Of a stretch of DNA of 64,000 nt, positions 35,364 to 45,108 are shown in pieces (positions within the stretch are counted from its first letter, which is position 1; every line of letters starts with the position of its first letter). This stretch comes from Caldilineaceae bacterium. Its GTDB lineage: Bacteria > Chloroflexota > Anaerolineae > Caldilineales > Caldilineaceae. Where the stretch lies: assembly GCA_026645575.1 (NCBI GenBank), contig JAPKMW010000016.1, positions 1 to 64,000 of the forward strand. Reading direction: 5' to 3'. Made by a program: the position numbers and the translations under genes. Below the pieces are notes generated by a model that saw nothing but the letters and a program-made list of their open reading frames with translations, made no database searches and was not told the DNA's origin.

Positions 35364-37772
35364 TTACTCATAGCTCAATACCTCACGCACCGTCAAGCGC
35401 GACGCCGCCCGCGCCGGCAGATAGCTGGCCAGAGCAGCCAGCAGAATGACAATCAGCAACCAAAGCAGAGCGCCGTTGGTGGAGAAGATGTAGCTGGGTT
35501 TGGCTTGCAACAGCACTTCACCCACTGTGTTAGTGAGAAAACTGCTGGCCGGCAAGGCGATCAGCCCGCCAATGGCCCAACTGATCACGCCGATCAAGAC
35601 GCCCTCCACCAGGACAATCCGCAGGACGGCGCGGTCCGACGCACCAATGGCGCGCATGACGCCAATTTCGCGAGTCCGTTCCAGCACGTTGATGCTCATC
35701 GTCCCCATCAACCCCAGGCCGCCGACAATGCCCAGCAAAACTGCCATTGCCAGCAGGAAGATAATGATCACATCAAAGACGGTGCTGATGATGTTGCGCG
35801 TCTGGGCAATCGTCTGCATCTGCTGGACGCGGAAGCCGCTGTCTCGGTAACGCTGTTCAAGCGCCTGACCCAGCGCCATCTGGTTTTCGGCACTGCGATC
35901 CTTTAGTTGCACCAACGAAATCTGCGCCTGCCCCACATTGTTGGAGATGCGGCTGTAGTAAGGGTAGTTGATAAAGATGTTCGCCCCGGTCAGCGCCCCG
36001 CGCGAGATGCCGACAATGACAAAGTTCTGCTCTTTGTTGTTAATGTCCAGTGTCACCGTGTCGCCCAACTTAACATCCTCTTCGCTGCCGAGAAAATCAG
36101 TATTAATGACAATGGCGTTGGTGTCATCCGGCTGCAACCAGCGCCCTTCGAGAATCGTCGGGTTGAGCGTTTCGGCGGTGGCTTCGGGCGCATAGATGAT
36201 CATGCTGTCACTTTCGGTGTTATCGGGACGGAGGCGGCGGGTGGTGCCAAAACCCCAGGTCTCCACGGCGGCGACGCCAGGGAGATTGAGTACTTCATCT
36301 TGTAGCCGCTGGGTGCGGTAGGAGCGGTCAAAGATGATCTGCACATCATAATCAAAGAGGTTGAGAACATCATTGAGCGTCTGTTGCAGCGAGGCGCGGA
36401 TGCTAAAGATCGAGACAAAGATCACACTAGCCAGCGACAGGGTGATCAGCGTCAAGGTCAAGCGCGCTTTGCGCCGGAAGGTGTTGCGTAGCGAAATTTG
36501 CAGAGGGCGATTGCCGGGCAGCACATATTGCATTGCCACAAAAAAACGGTCGATGATGCTGCGGCCAAATTGCCCTTTGCCCAGCCCATGTTCGCTGATC
36601 GCCTCGCGCACGGTGACGGTGACGCCACGCCAGGTCGGCAGCAACGCCGCCAGCAAGGGAACAACCATTGCAATTGTCACCTGAATCAGCACAACCTGTG
36701 GCTCCAGGCGGAAGCCTTCCAAGTCAAAATTGAGAAAGCCGGCAAAAAAGGAAGCTAACCCCAGCGCACCCAAGGCCGCAATGGGGACGGCAATGAGCGC
36801 CGCCAACGCGCCAAAGATCAGCACCATGACAAAGTACATCTGCACGATCTGTGTGACACGACCGCCGATGGCTTTCATAATGCCAATCTGGCGCACTTGT
36901 TGGGCCATGATCGCCGTCAGCGTATTGACAATCAGGAACATACTCAGCGCCAACGCCAGCACACCAATGCCGCCCAGGATGTAGGAAAGGGTGTCTAGAA
37001 AGTTTTGCGCCGGATGTTCACCAGGGGGCGGCACCAGGGCAAAGATCACGGTGACGCCGGCCCGCTCCAGCTTGCGTTGCACCGCTTTGGCAACAGCCGC
37101 CAGATGTTCAGGATCATCGCGCTTTTCGGCGGCGCGGAAGACCACCTGGTTGTAATCGCGCGGCTCGCCCAACCATTCCAACGTGTCAAAGGTGATATAG
37201 CCGTACCCGGAGCCATTGAGAAAGGCCGGCAGTTGGCTAATGTCATGCACCGTGCCGGCCATGCGTATCTCCCGCTGTTTGCCGCTGGGGGTCTCCACCG
37301 TTAACAGGGAACCGATCTCGACGCCACCCAACCCCAGCGAAGGCGACAGCGAAGCCCGCTCAATCAGCAAGGAATGGCGGGGAGGCGGAAAGTCGCCGGT
37401 TTCGCCATGCACAATGTTGATGTCCATCTCCTTATAATCAGGAATGGCATTCAACTGCATGTTGTACCAATTGCCGGCTTTGTCCAGAAAGCGTACATTG
37501 ACAAAGCGCCGCCCCTCGGCAGACTCGATCTCCGGCATGGCGCGGATCGACTCGATCATGCTGTCGTCAAAGGTGGAGATGCAGAAGATCAAGCCGTCCG
37601 ACGGTTGCACGGCGGCATAGGCTGCCGGCAGGCTGCGATCGACAATGCCTTGCGCGCCCAGCACCATGCCAATCGCCGTCACCCCCACCGCGATGGAAAG
37701 AAGCACAAGGATCGTGCGTGTTTTGTTCGACCAGAGGTCGCGAAAGACTTTACGCCAACGTGGAGCTAACAT
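35364..37772 (-). CDS. FtsX/MacB-type ABC transporter permease
   Basis: 802 aa. An N-terminal membrane helix (TILVLLSIAVGVTAIGMVL) precedes a MacB-like extracytoplasmic region. The first FtsX core has three helices at about residues 260-390. A second membrane anchor near residue 435 and a second extracytoplasmic domain follow, then the second FtsX core with three helices at about 680-790. The duplicated layout is that of LolE/MacB-related exporters of lipoproteins, lipids or peptides that work through extracytoplasmic movement. The partner ATPase is not in the window; it may lie elsewhere or have been separated. The ATG is in RRKV…, with only a weak Shine-Dalgarno (AAAGAGGGATC). Confidence 0.88.
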   Translation of the reverse strand: MLAPRWRKVFRDLWSNKTRTILVLLSIAVGVTAIGMVLGAQGIVDRSLPAAYAAVQPSDGLIFCISTFDDSMIESIRAMPEIESAEGRRFVNVRFLDKAGNWYNMQLNAIPDYKEMDINIVHGETGDFPPPRHSLLIERASLSPSLGLGGVEIGSLLTVETPSGKQREIRMAGTVHDISQLPAFLNGSGYGYITFDTLEWLGEPRDYNQVVFRAAEKRDDPEHLAAVAKAVQRKLERAGVTVIFALVPPPGEHPAQNFLDTLSYILGGIGVLALALSMFLIVNTLTAIMAQQVRQIGIMKAIGGRVTQIVQMYFVMVLIFGALAALIAVPIAALGALGLASFFAGFLNFDLEGFRLEPQVVLIQVTIAMVVPLLAALLPTWRGVTVTVREAISEHGLGKGQFGRSIIDRFFVAMQYVLPGNRPLQISLRNTFRRKARLTLTLITLSLASVIFVSIFSIRASLQQTLNDVLNLFDYDVQIIFDRSYRTQRLQDEVLNLPGVAAVETWGFGTTRRLRPDNTESDSMIIYAPEATAETLNPTILEGRWLQPDDTNAIVINTDFLGSEEDVKLGDTVTLDINNKEQNFVIVGISRGALTGANIFINYPYYSRISNNVGQAQISLVQLKDRSAENQMALGQALEQRYRDSGFRVQQMQTIAQTRNIISTVFDVIIIFLLAMAVLLGIVGGLGLMGTMSINVLERTREIGVMRAIGASDRAVLRIVLVEGVLIGVISWAIGGLIALPASSFLTNTVGEVLLQAKPSYIFSTNGALLWLLIVILLAALASYLPARAASRLTVREVLSYE

Positions 37773-38186
37773 GATCCCTCTTTATTTCATAACGACTGCT
37801 TCCGTATCAGTAGATCGCAATCGAGCCGAGATCGCCATCGACCGACACCGGACTACACGACTACGCGACTACACGACTACGCGACTGCGGACTACTGAGT
37901 ATACGCAAAAAGCCTCGAAAAGGCAATCAGAGCTTTGTCCTTACTTGAGCCAAACGCCGTTGTTGTGTATGATAGCAGCGGCATTTTCATTTTTCATCAG
38001 GTCGCGTGATCTTGCGTCACCACTACCCATGATGAAAATCTTATCTTATCAAAGATTACGCAGATTACGCAGATTTGTCTCTGTTTTAGCCTGTGCAACC
38101 TTTGGTGATTCTTAACCATCAGTAGACCAACGCTGGACTACGCGACTTCACGACTACGCGACTCTGGACTACTGACAATCAGCAAA
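37773..38186. other. Divergent spacer with repeated CGACTACACGACTACG words
   Basis: Two blocks of direct words, 37847-37892 (ACTACACGACTACGCGAC units) and 38130-38172 (GGACTACGCGACTTCACGAC units), flank about 240 bases. The middle holds AGATTACGCAGATTACGCAG (38054-38073) and two ATGAAAAT-type words. No gene is seen. The blocks are not inverted relative to each other, unlike most other elements here. Promoters for both flanking genes must lie in this stretch. Confidence 0.6.
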
Positions 38187-39410
38187 ATGATTAGGGTCTT
38201 CATGATTCGTGATGGGTGGCGGGCAACGCTTTTGTGTGGATTGGCGCTTGGCGTGATCCTGCTGGCGCTCTTTGAAAATATCTCGACCGGTCAGGCTGCG
38301 GCCAATCTGTTGACCAATGGCGGTTTTGAGCAGGGCTTTACTTTCCGTCAAGGCTGTGGTCATGTCGGCTTGGGTTGGGGCTGTTTTACCAATGCCGGTC
38401 AGGCAATCTACGGCTTTTATGACGACCAGTGGGAGCCGGTGGTGCCGGCGGGTCAACATAGCCAGTTGATCGAGATCAACACCAAAGGGCTGGGCGCCGG
38501 TACGGACGATCGCTACGCCGGACTCTTTCAGACCGTGCGCGTCATGCCGGACACTGCCTACCAGATCGCTTTTCAAGGCATGATCCGCAGTACAACGCCG
38601 GAGAGTGAAAAACTCGACCCGTGGCGCTACCGGGTCCAATTTGGTTGGACGCTAGGCCGGCGCGCCGACTGGCGGGAGGTCGATAACTGGGTCGATGTTG
38701 GCTGGGATCTGTATGATGATCGTTTGAAACCGACAGTGTTTAACGCCTTCCAGGCCAGATTTATTGCGCAAGAGCCATATATCACCATCTATGTTCGCGT
38801 TTGGAAAAAATGGGGTACGACCAACGAAGAGATTGACATCAATCTTGATAATTTTACCCTGACGCCGACCCCGCGCGAGGGCGATCTTCTGCCACTTTTT
38901 ACCCCCACGCCAACGCAAGCCGTTTCACCACTCCAACTGCCGGTGGGGACACTCGTCACCGCCTTGCCGACCCCACGCCCAGCCGCGCCCGATTCGCCCT
39001 TGGCGCCGGATCCGGATGAGATTACCGACTGGCCGCGTATTTCCGGGAATCATGTTGCCTTCTCCTATCCCAGTTCCTGGCAGCCGACGGCCAATGAGTT
39101 GGGCGCCAATGCCATTTGGGACGAATATCGCTTGGGCATTCCCGAAGCCAGCGAACAGCTATTAGGCTTTACCACGACTCCTTTTGCGGCCCTGCAACCG
39201 CCGAACGCCATCAGCGTCAGCCGACTCACGATTGGCGGCAAGCTGGGCGCGAAATGGGTGTTGCAAGGACCGAACTTTGTCGGGTATTATTATTGTACCG
39301 AAGGGCTTGACCCGCAGAGCAGTTTTTGCATCCGCGTCACCCTGCCAACAACCAATCCGCAAATCGAACTGCAACTTGACTATTTGGTGCAATCGATTAC
39401 CTTCTATTAA
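38187..39410 (+). CDS. Secreted two-domain protein of unknown function
   Basis: 407 aa. An N-terminal hydrophobic stretch (ATLLCGLALGVILLALF) acts as signal or anchor, with likely cleavage near GQAAA. The first domain (residues about 35-230) opens NLLTNGGFEQGF and has the jelly-roll pattern of carbohydrate-binding modules; several conserved Trp residues are present. A Pro/Thr linker (TPTPTQAVSP…) leads to a second domain of about 120 residues with the pattern HVAFSYPSSWQPT and CIRVTLP, as in lipoproteins of the PsbP/photosystem-like or LpqN type. No catalytic motif is visible. Start at 38187 or at Met6. It is a probable surface or envelope protein. Confidence 0.6.
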   Translation: MIRVFMIRDGWRATLLCGLALGVILLALFENISTGQAAANLLTNGGFEQGFTFRQGCGHVGLGWGCFTNAGQAIYGFYDDQWEPVVPAGQHSQLIEINTKGLGAGTDDRYAGLFQTVRVMPDTAYQIAFQGMIRSTTPESEKLDPWRYRVQFGWTLGRRADWREVDNWVDVGWDLYDDRLKPTVFNAFQARFIAQEPYITIYVRVWKKWGTTNEEIDINLDNFTLTPTPREGDLLPLFTPTPTQAVSPLQLPVGTLVTALPTPRPAAPDSPLAPDPDEITDWPRISGNHVAFSYPSSWQPTANELGANAIWDEYRLGIPEASEQLLGFTTTPFAALQPPNAISVSRLTIGGKLGAKWVLQGPNFVGYYYCTEGLDPQSSFCIRVTLPTTNPQIELQLDYLVQSITFY

Positions 39411-39417
39411 ACCGGTT

Positions 39418-39488
39418 AGTCGGTCAGTGGGTCAGTTATTGTTTCACTGATTGACTGTCTTACTGATTGACTGTCTCACTGATTGACT
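39418..39488. repeat. Palindromic spacer element, CACTGATTGACTGT family
   Basis: Three direct CACTGATTGACTGT-like words (39454-39488) and a complementary left part (AGTCGGTCAGTGGGTCAGT, 39418-39436). The left arm differs from the perfect complement by transitions, as if wobble pairs were kept. It fills the spacer before the ceramidase-like gene; AGGAGCC follows. Confidence 0.7.
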
Positions 39489-39508
39489 ATATGTATTAGG
39501 AGCCTACC

Positions 39509-40948
39509 ATGAGCATCACTGTTGATCCAACGCCTACCTCCCGCCTGCGCTTTGGCGTGGCCCGTATTGACATCACACCCCCCGTTGGCATCTATCATCC
39601 CATGTGGGGTGCGGCCCGTCATCATCGCGCCACTGGTGTGCATCGCCCCTTAACGGCGGAAGCAATGGTCTTTGCGCCGCTGGCGGGTGACGGCCAGCCT
39701 GTCGTGCGCCTGCAAATGGATCATGTGGGCATGACAGCGGAACATCAGGCGACCGTGATCGCGATGGTCAGCCAGGCCACGAAACTGCCGGCCAGCCAGG
39801 TGATCACCACCTTTTCCCATACGCACTCGTCGGGCAATTTTTCGCCGGATCGCGTCCACTTGCCCGGCGGCGAATTGATTAACGACTATGTGGCCGAATT
39901 GAATGCCAAACTGGTAACAGTCGCCACCCAGGCGCTTGCGAATGTGCAAGCGGCGGTCATCACCTATGGCCGTGGGCGCTGTACCATGGCTGCCAACCGC
40001 GACTACTGGGATGACGATAGCGACTTCTTCGCTTGCGGCTATAACCCCGGCGCGCCGGCAGATGATACGCTGCTGGTGGCGCGTGTGACCGCTGCCAACG
40101 GCGCTCTCCTTGCCACACTAGTCAACTACGGTTGCCACCCCACCACCCTGGCTTGGGAGAATACCCTGATCAGTCCGGATTTTATCGGCGCTATGCGCGA
40201 AGTGGTCGAAGCCGCAACCGGTGCGCTCTGCATCTACGCACAAGGCGCCTGCGGTGAGCTTGGTCCCCGCCAGAGCCACCACGGCAATCATGAAGTGGCT
40301 GACAACAATGGGCGCAACCTAGGCTATGCCGCGCTGGCAACGCTGGCGACCATGGATCCGCCGGCAGCGGATTTCTGTTACACAGGGCCAGTTATCTCCG
40401 GTGCGACATTAGGGACGTGGGCGCATCAGCCCCTCAGCGCCGACCGCTTACAACAAACCCAACTCTTCACTGGCGGCAGCTATGAGGTGCAATTGCCACA
40501 AAAGCCGCTGCCCGACCCCGTCGCCCTGGAAGCTGAGATGGAAGAGTGGGGCACCAAGCAGCAGGAAGCCGATCAACGGGGCGAAACGGTCGCTGCTCGT
40601 GACTATGGCGCCCGGTTGGAACGCGCCCGCCGCTGGATCATGCGGGTGCGCCACCTGGTGGATCGCCCCACCGCGCCTTTCCACTTTACCGTCCACCGCC
40701 TGGGTGACGCCTTCTGGATCACCACCGGCGGCGAACCCTATAGCCTGATCCAGACCGAATTGCGCCAACGTTTCCCCAACCACCCGATCATCTTCTCGCC
40801 GCTGGCAGGAGATTTCCAGGTGGCCTATTTGTTGCCGGCGGATCGCTATGGTAAAGGGTTGTATCAGGAAGAGCCATCGATTTTGGCGTCAGGCTGCTTG
40901 GAGATTTTGATTGAGGCGGTGGCGGAACGGGTGCAAGCGCTACTTTGA
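39509..40948 (+). CDS. Neutral/alkaline ceramidase-like hydrolase
   Basis: 479 aa. It matches the N-terminal domain of neutral/alkaline non-lysosomal ceramidases (PF04734 type). FGVARIDITPPVG is at residue 12, HTHSSGNFSPD with zinc-binding His is near residue 108, YGCHPTTL near 211 gives a second metal His, and YAQGACGELGPRQ follows. It lacks the long C-terminal domain of secreted enzymes (about 650 aa) and has no signal peptide, so it is probably cytoplasmic. Its substrate is not necessarily a ceramide. TTAGGAGCC lies before the ATG. It stands alone between a secreted protein and a DUF4058 gene. Confidence 0.82.
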   Translation: MSITVDPTPTSRLRFGVARIDITPPVGIYHPMWGAARHHRATGVHRPLTAEAMVFAPLAGDGQPVVRLQMDHVGMTAEHQATVIAMVSQATKLPASQVITTFSHTHSSGNFSPDRVHLPGGELINDYVAELNAKLVTVATQALANVQAAVITYGRGRCTMAANRDYWDDDSDFFACGYNPGAPADDTLLVARVTAANGALLATLVNYGCHPTTLAWENTLISPDFIGAMREVVEAATGALCIYAQGACGELGPRQSHHGNHEVADNNGRNLGYAALATLATMDPPAADFCYTGPVISGATLGTWAHQPLSADRLQQTQLFTGGSYEVQLPQKPLPDPVALEAEMEEWGTKQQEADQRGETVAARDYGARLERARRWIMRVRHLVDRPTAPFHFTVHRLGDAFWITTGGEPYSLIQTELRQRFPNHPIIFSPLAGDFQVAYLLPADRYGKGLYQEEPSILASGCLEILIEAVAERVQALL

Positions 40949-41006
40949 TGATTGTGCTATAATGGTGGCCAATGGTTTGGTTGCGATTGTTGCAAAGGAG
41001 GGCGTA

Positions 41007-41822
41007 ATGCCATCACCATTTCCAGGCATGGATCCATATCTCGAAGGGGAGATGTGGCAAGAGTTTCATGATCGCCTCGCTAATCAAATTAGTGAGCAAC
41101 TCCTGCCGCGACTGCGTCCCAAGTATGTTGCGTTGCTTGACAAACGCTACGTCATGGATCGTCCAGGTTTGGGGGTTGTACAACCGGCTGAACGTCATGT
41201 CTATCCTGATGTACATGTGGTAGAACCACCTTACCGCCCTCGCTCCCCTTTGCCTGTCTACGGAGGTGTTGCGGTCATGGAGCCAACGGTCGAACTGTTA
41301 AGCCCTATGACCGAAGAAGTGCCAATCCTCAGCATCGAAATTCGCGATGTTGCTGAACGACGCTTAGTCACGTTGATCGAAATCTTATCGCCCGTCAACA
41401 AACGCGGCGAAGGGGCGCGTGAGTATGCCCAGCGGCGGCTGGAATTGATGCAAACTAGCACCCATCTGTTCGAGCTTGATCTCCTTTGCCAGGGGCGGCG
41501 GATTCAGCTTTTACAAGAACCGCCGCCGGCCCCTTATTACCTTTATCTGAGTCGAGCGCAACGGCGGCCCTATACCCAAGTCTGGGCCTTGCCACTGCAA
41601 AACCCCTTGCCAACCATCCCTGTGCCATTGTTGCCGCCCGATCCCGATGTCGCGCTCGACTTACAGGCGGCAGTGACAGCCTGCTTTACCCTGGTCGGCT
41701 ATGAGGATCTGCTGGATTATAGCGCCAAGCCGCCCGCGGGCTTGACCGAAGAAGAAAAAACGTGGGTGGTCGAGACTTTGCAAAAACAGGGGTTTCGTCG
41801 CCCGCTGAATGGAAATGTGTAA
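41007..41822 (+). CDS. DUF4058 family protein
   Basis: 271 aa. It shows the canonical opening MPSPFPGMDPYLE, WQEFHDRLANQI, the central IEIRDVAERRLVTLIEILSP followed by VNK, and FELDLL. Start fixed by AAAGGAGGG at the right distance. The family is abundant in cyanobacteria and Chloroflexota and has no known function; the conserved acidic/Lys core looks nuclease-like but is untested. The phosphoesterase gene starts 6 bases after its stop, so the two are probably cotranscribed. It is a more typical member than the copy at 19377-20339. Confidence 0.92.
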   Translation: MPSPFPGMDPYLEGEMWQEFHDRLANQISEQLLPRLRPKYVALLDKRYVMDRPGLGVVQPAERHVYPDVHVVEPPYRPRSPLPVYGGVAVMEPTVELLSPMTEEVPILSIEIRDVAERRLVTLIEILSPVNKRGEGAREYAQRRLELMQTSTHLFELDLLCQGRRIQLLQEPPPAPYYLYLSRAQRRPYTQVWALPLQNPLPTIPVPLLPPDPDVALDLQAAVTACFTLVGYEDLLDYSAKPPAGLTEEEKTWVVETLQKQGFRRPLNGNV

Positions 41823-41828
41823 CAGTTC

Positions 41829-42647
41829 ATGCGGATTGCCATTTTTGCTGATATTCACGGCAACTTGCCGGCCTTTGAAGCGGTTCTTTGTCACGTTCGC
41901 CAACAGGCGCCGGATCTGCTGATCATTGCCGGTGACATTGTCATCGGCGCCCCCGATTCGGTGGCCTGTTGGCAATTGGCGCAAAGTTTGGGTTGTCCAA
42001 TCGTGCGGGGCAACCATGAGCGTTATCTCGCCTACGTCGGCACGGCGCAGGGCGATCCGGCCTGGTTGTCGGAGCAGTACAAACCGGTGCAGTGGGCGGC
42101 GGCGCAATTCACCACGGTAGAACGCGCTGCCGTTGCCACCCTCCCCCTGACCCTCTCCTTGCCGACAGCACCCGATCTGCTGGTCGTTCATGCCACCGTA
42201 CGGTCGGATCGGGAAAATCTGCCCCCCTCCAAACCGGATGCGGAAATTGCCGCCATGTTCCCCGCCGTGCCGGAGCGTTGGATCGTGCGCGGTCATGACC
42301 ATATTGCGCGGACGCATCTCTGGCGTGACAAGCAGATTATCACCGTTGGCGCGGTGGGCTTGCCGATGGATGGTAACACGGCGGCGCAGTATCTCCTGCT
42401 TGACGCTACGTCGCAAGGCTGGGCCGTGCAACATCAAGCGGTAGACTATGATCTAAACAGCACCCTGGAACGCTTTGCGGCGACCCGCTATGTGGAAGAG
42501 ACGGGCGTGATGGGACGCTTGTTCTTACGCGAAGCCGTCACCGCCACACCCCACTTTGTCCCCTTTTTGCGCCTCTATCAGCAGTGGATGCGGGAAGCTC
42601 CCCTTTCATTGAGCGTTGCCCTGGATCGCTACCTTACGCATTATTGA
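41829..42647 (+). CDS. Metallophosphoesterase (YfcE/MJ0936-like)
   Basis: 272 aa. Calcineurin-like motifs are complete: FADIHGN (residues 5-11), IIAGDIV, VRGNHERYL, VVHATV and VRGHDHIARTH. The class hydrolyses phosphodiesters or phosphomonoesters with two metal ions. The target is unknown, and the short form without extra domains is common. It begins 6 bases after the DUF4058 stop and lacks its own clear ribosome binding site, which suggests translational coupling. Confidence 0.9.
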   Translation: MRIAIFADIHGNLPAFEAVLCHVRQQAPDLLIIAGDIVIGAPDSVACWQLAQSLGCPIVRGNHERYLAYVGTAQGDPAWLSEQYKPVQWAAAQFTTVERAAVATLPLTLSLPTAPDLLVVHATVRSDRENLPPSKPDAEIAAMFPAVPERWIVRGHDHIARTHLWRDKQIITVGAVGLPMDGNTAAQYLLLDATSQGWAVQHQAVDYDLNSTLERFAATRYVEETGVMGRLFLREAVTATPHFVPFLRLYQQWMREAPLSLSVALDRYLTHY

Positions 42648-42838
42648 TTGCTCTTTAAGCTCCTTCTACCACTTGTGTCGCTGGCTCTTGGGCGAATCGC
42701 GTATAATTTATCCGCCAATCCACTGAGTAACATTTTATCTCTCATCACGTCATCAAATTTTTCAACGATTGGCGGCAAGGATTATACAATCAATTGGGAA
42801 ACAGTGTTATTGGAGTCAGCAGTAAGATTCTTATCGAT

Positions 42839-43180
42839 ATGTTAAATTTACATCCTTACACCGAAATGTGGACCGACGATGATCCGCACGCCAACTTCAA
42901 GGCTGACGTCGCCCTCTACACCGCCGCCGATCCACTGCCGACGCTGTCGAACTTGAGCAAAGCGACTGGGGTGCCGGTGCCTTGCCTGGTGCGCTATGTG
43001 TTGGTGAAATATGCTGCCTCAGGAGCAGATGCGCTCCTGACCATGTCACCCATTGTGGTGCAACAGATGGCCGAGCATGTGGCAAAAGCCGAAGCGGCCA
43101 ATAACGATCAGGCGCGCCTGGCTGCCTATGAAGCGCTGCGTCAGATGATCGGTTGGCTGCAATTAGGTGACGTGCCATGA
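42839..43180 (+). CDS. Small uncharacterised protein with helical HTH-like segment
   Basis: 113 aa from ATG 42839; a GTG at 42794 would add 15 residues. The core DDDPHANFKADVALYTAADP and LSKATGVPVPCLVRYVLVKYA is highly regular. The second segment reads like a helix-turn-helix that could bind DNA. I associate the pattern with DUF6027 from memory, without verification. Its stop overlaps the start of the next gene (ATGA), so it is the first gene of a tight group with a VOC protein and an MFS transporter. No function is assigned. Confidence 0.6.
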   Translation: MLNLHPYTEMWTDDDPHANFKADVALYTAADPLPTLSNLSKATGVPVPCLVRYVLVKYAASGADALLTMSPIVVQQMAEHVAKAEAANNDQARLAAYEALRQMIGWLQLGDVP

Positions 43181-43560
43181 GCAACCTAAGCCAGCCAACG
43201 CCACCTTTCGCCATTCAGCGCACCAACACGATTCTCTATTGCGGCCATTGGGCGGCCACTGTTGTGTTCTATCGCGACCAACTCCGGTTGCCGATTAGCT
43301 ACAGCAATGAGTGGTTTGTGGAATTTCAGCTTAGCGCCACAACCTATCTCAGCATTGCCGATAGTGCGCGGGCGACCATTCCGCCAGCCGGTGGCGCCGG
43401 CCTGACCCTCAGTTGGCAGGTGGTTGATATTGCGCAGATCCAACAACGCCTCACCGACCTTGGCATTGTAACGACACCAATCAAACAGAAGTGGGGGGCG
43501 CGGGTTCTCTACTTTCATGACCCGGAAGGACATCGCATCGAATTATGGGAAGCTCTGTAA
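43177..43560 (+). CDS. VOC/glyoxalase-superfamily protein
   Basis: 127 aa, one VOC domain of two beta-alpha-beta-beta-beta units. It opens with ILYCGHWAATVVFYRDQLRLP, and ends with VLYFHDPEGHRIELWEAL, the standard C-terminal metal-site Glu motif. The expected N-terminal metal His is not obvious, so it may be a binding or resistance protein instead of an enzyme. Start ATG overlaps the previous stop by four bases, and its own 3' end overlaps the MFS gene by 16 bases. Confidence 0.82.
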   Translation: MSNLSQPTPPFAIQRTNTILYCGHWAATVVFYRDQLRLPISYSNEWFVEFQLSATTYLSIADSARATIPPAGGAGLTLSWQVVDIAQIQQRLTDLGIVTTPIKQKWGARVLYFHDPEGHRIELWEAL

Positions 43561-44918
43561 GCCAACAACACGCAGTGGTGCGCTGGCTATTGCAACTGGA
43601 TCAGCCTGTTCCAGCACGCACTGAGGCCGAGGTGCAAAGCGAAATCAACCGGAACTATGGCTGGAACTTTAGCTTTGGTCTGCTCGACGGCGCCTTTTTC
43701 TGGTTTGGCGCCAGCTTTATTTCGGCGACGACCATTTTGCCGCTCTTTGTCAGCAAATTGACGACCAATCCGCTGATCATCGCACTTCTGCCAATTCTGG
43801 GGCAGGCGACATGGTATCTACCGCAACTCTTTGTCGCCGGCCCCACCGAGCGTTTGGCGCGTAAGAAGCCAGTGGTGATCCGCATTGGCTTTATCACCGA
43901 GCGTCTACCAGTTTACTTTATGCCGGTGGCAGCACTGTTGAGTGTGGACTATCCGTGGCTGGCCTTGCTCCTGCTCCTCGTGGCCTATGGCTTGCATGGG
44001 CTAGGCGCCGGCGTGATTGCACCAGCTTGGTCCGACATGATCGCCCGCTGTTTCCCCGTGGCGCGTCGGGGCTGGTTCTTCGGCTTTACCAGCTTTATCG
44101 GCACCGGGCTGGGGGCGATTGGGGCGCTTTTCAGTGGTTGGCTGCTGGAAAGCTTTCCCTTTCCCACCAATTTTGCCTATGCCTTTTTGATCACTGCCGT
44201 AATGACCACCCTCAGTTGGTTTTTCCTGGCGCAAATGCGTGAGTCAGCACCAGCACAACTCGCATCCTCGGCGCCGTCTAATGCGATCTGGAACAAAGTG
44301 GGGAGCATTTTACAGGGTGATAGCAACTTCCGTTGGTTTCTGCTGGCGCGCTTCTTCGGTAATCTTAGCATGATGGCCTCCGGCTTTGTCACTGTGGTGG
44401 CGTTACAACGGTGGCAGGTCTCTGATGGCATGGTGGGCTACTTTACCATTGCCCTGCTCATCGGCCAGACGCTGGGAACGCTCTTTGCCGGTGTATTAGC
44501 GGATCGCAGCGGACATAAGCAGGTTTTTCTGTATGCCTATCTCATCAACGCAATTACTTTTTTCGCCGCCTGGGGCGCGCTATCCCCCATATGGTTTCTG
44601 CCGATCTTTCTATTCATGGGCATAAGTATGGGGATGATCACCGTCTCCAGCATCCTCAGCACCATGGAATTTTCGCTGCCGGCCCACCGTCCTACTTATA
44701 TCGGCATTGCCAACACTGCTAATGGCATCGGCATCACCATTGCGCCGCTGCTGGGTGGGCTACTGGCAACCAGCAGCTACGATTGGCTCTTCCTCGCCTC
44801 CGCCGCTGCCGGTTTGGTCGCCGCGCTCATGTTCACCACCCAGGTCGCCGATCCCCGTTTTCAAACCCACTTCTTCACGGTTGATAGTGACCTGGACGCG
44901 GTTGTTCTGTATGAGTAA
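43545..44918 (+). CDS. MFS transporter
   Basis: 457 aa with twelve hydrophobic segments. After a soluble N-terminus of about 50 residues, the first helix is at FSFGLLDGAFFWFGASF. The loop between helices 2 and 3 has GPTERLARKKPVVIR, and GVLADRSGHKQVF marks the equivalent loop of the second half. Members of this type (with a long acidic N-terminus) are often annotated only as major facilitator proteins. The substrate is unknown. The start overlaps the VOC gene by 16 bases, an arrangement suggesting coupled expression; it could export the compound that the VOC protein binds. Confidence 0.87.
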   Translation: MGSSVSQQHAVVRWLLQLDQPVPARTEAEVQSEINRNYGWNFSFGLLDGAFFWFGASFISATTILPLFVSKLTTNPLIIALLPILGQATWYLPQLFVAGPTERLARKKPVVIRIGFITERLPVYFMPVAALLSVDYPWLALLLLLVAYGLHGLGAGVIAPAWSDMIARCFPVARRGWFFGFTSFIGTGLGAIGALFSGWLLESFPFPTNFAYAFLITAVMTTLSWFFLAQMRESAPAQLASSAPSNAIWNKVGSILQGDSNFRWFLLARFFGNLSMMASGFVTVVALQRWQVSDGMVGYFTIALLIGQTLGTLFAGVLADRSGHKQVFLYAYLINAITFFAAWGALSPIWFLPIFLFMGISMGMITVSSILSTMEFSLPAHRPTYIGIANTANGIGITIAPLLGGLLATSSYDWLFLASAAAGLVAALMFTTQVADPRFQTHFFTVDSDLDAVVLYE

Positions 44919-44922
44919 TTCG

Positions 44923-44993
44923 ATTGGGTGATTAGGTGATTGGCGGTTCGTTAGTAGGTTAGCCAAAACTGTCCAGTCACCTAATCACCCAAT
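44923..44993. repeat. Palindromic spacer element, GGGTGATTAGGTGATT family
   Basis: Left arm 44923-44943 (ATTGGGTGATTAGGTGATTG) and right arm 44973-44993 pair over 21 bases with a single U-G type difference; the loop is 29 bases. It begins 5 bases after the MFS stop and separates that gene from the next co-directional one. Confidence 0.85.
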
Positions 44994-45108
44994 TACCCAA
45001 CTTGTTCACGTTTTGCTCACGTTCATTTCACGCCCATCCGCTACCATAATGACATCGAGGGGTTGCCGGCCTGTTGCGGCAGAATGATTGAGGCAGAAGA
45101 GGAGCGGT

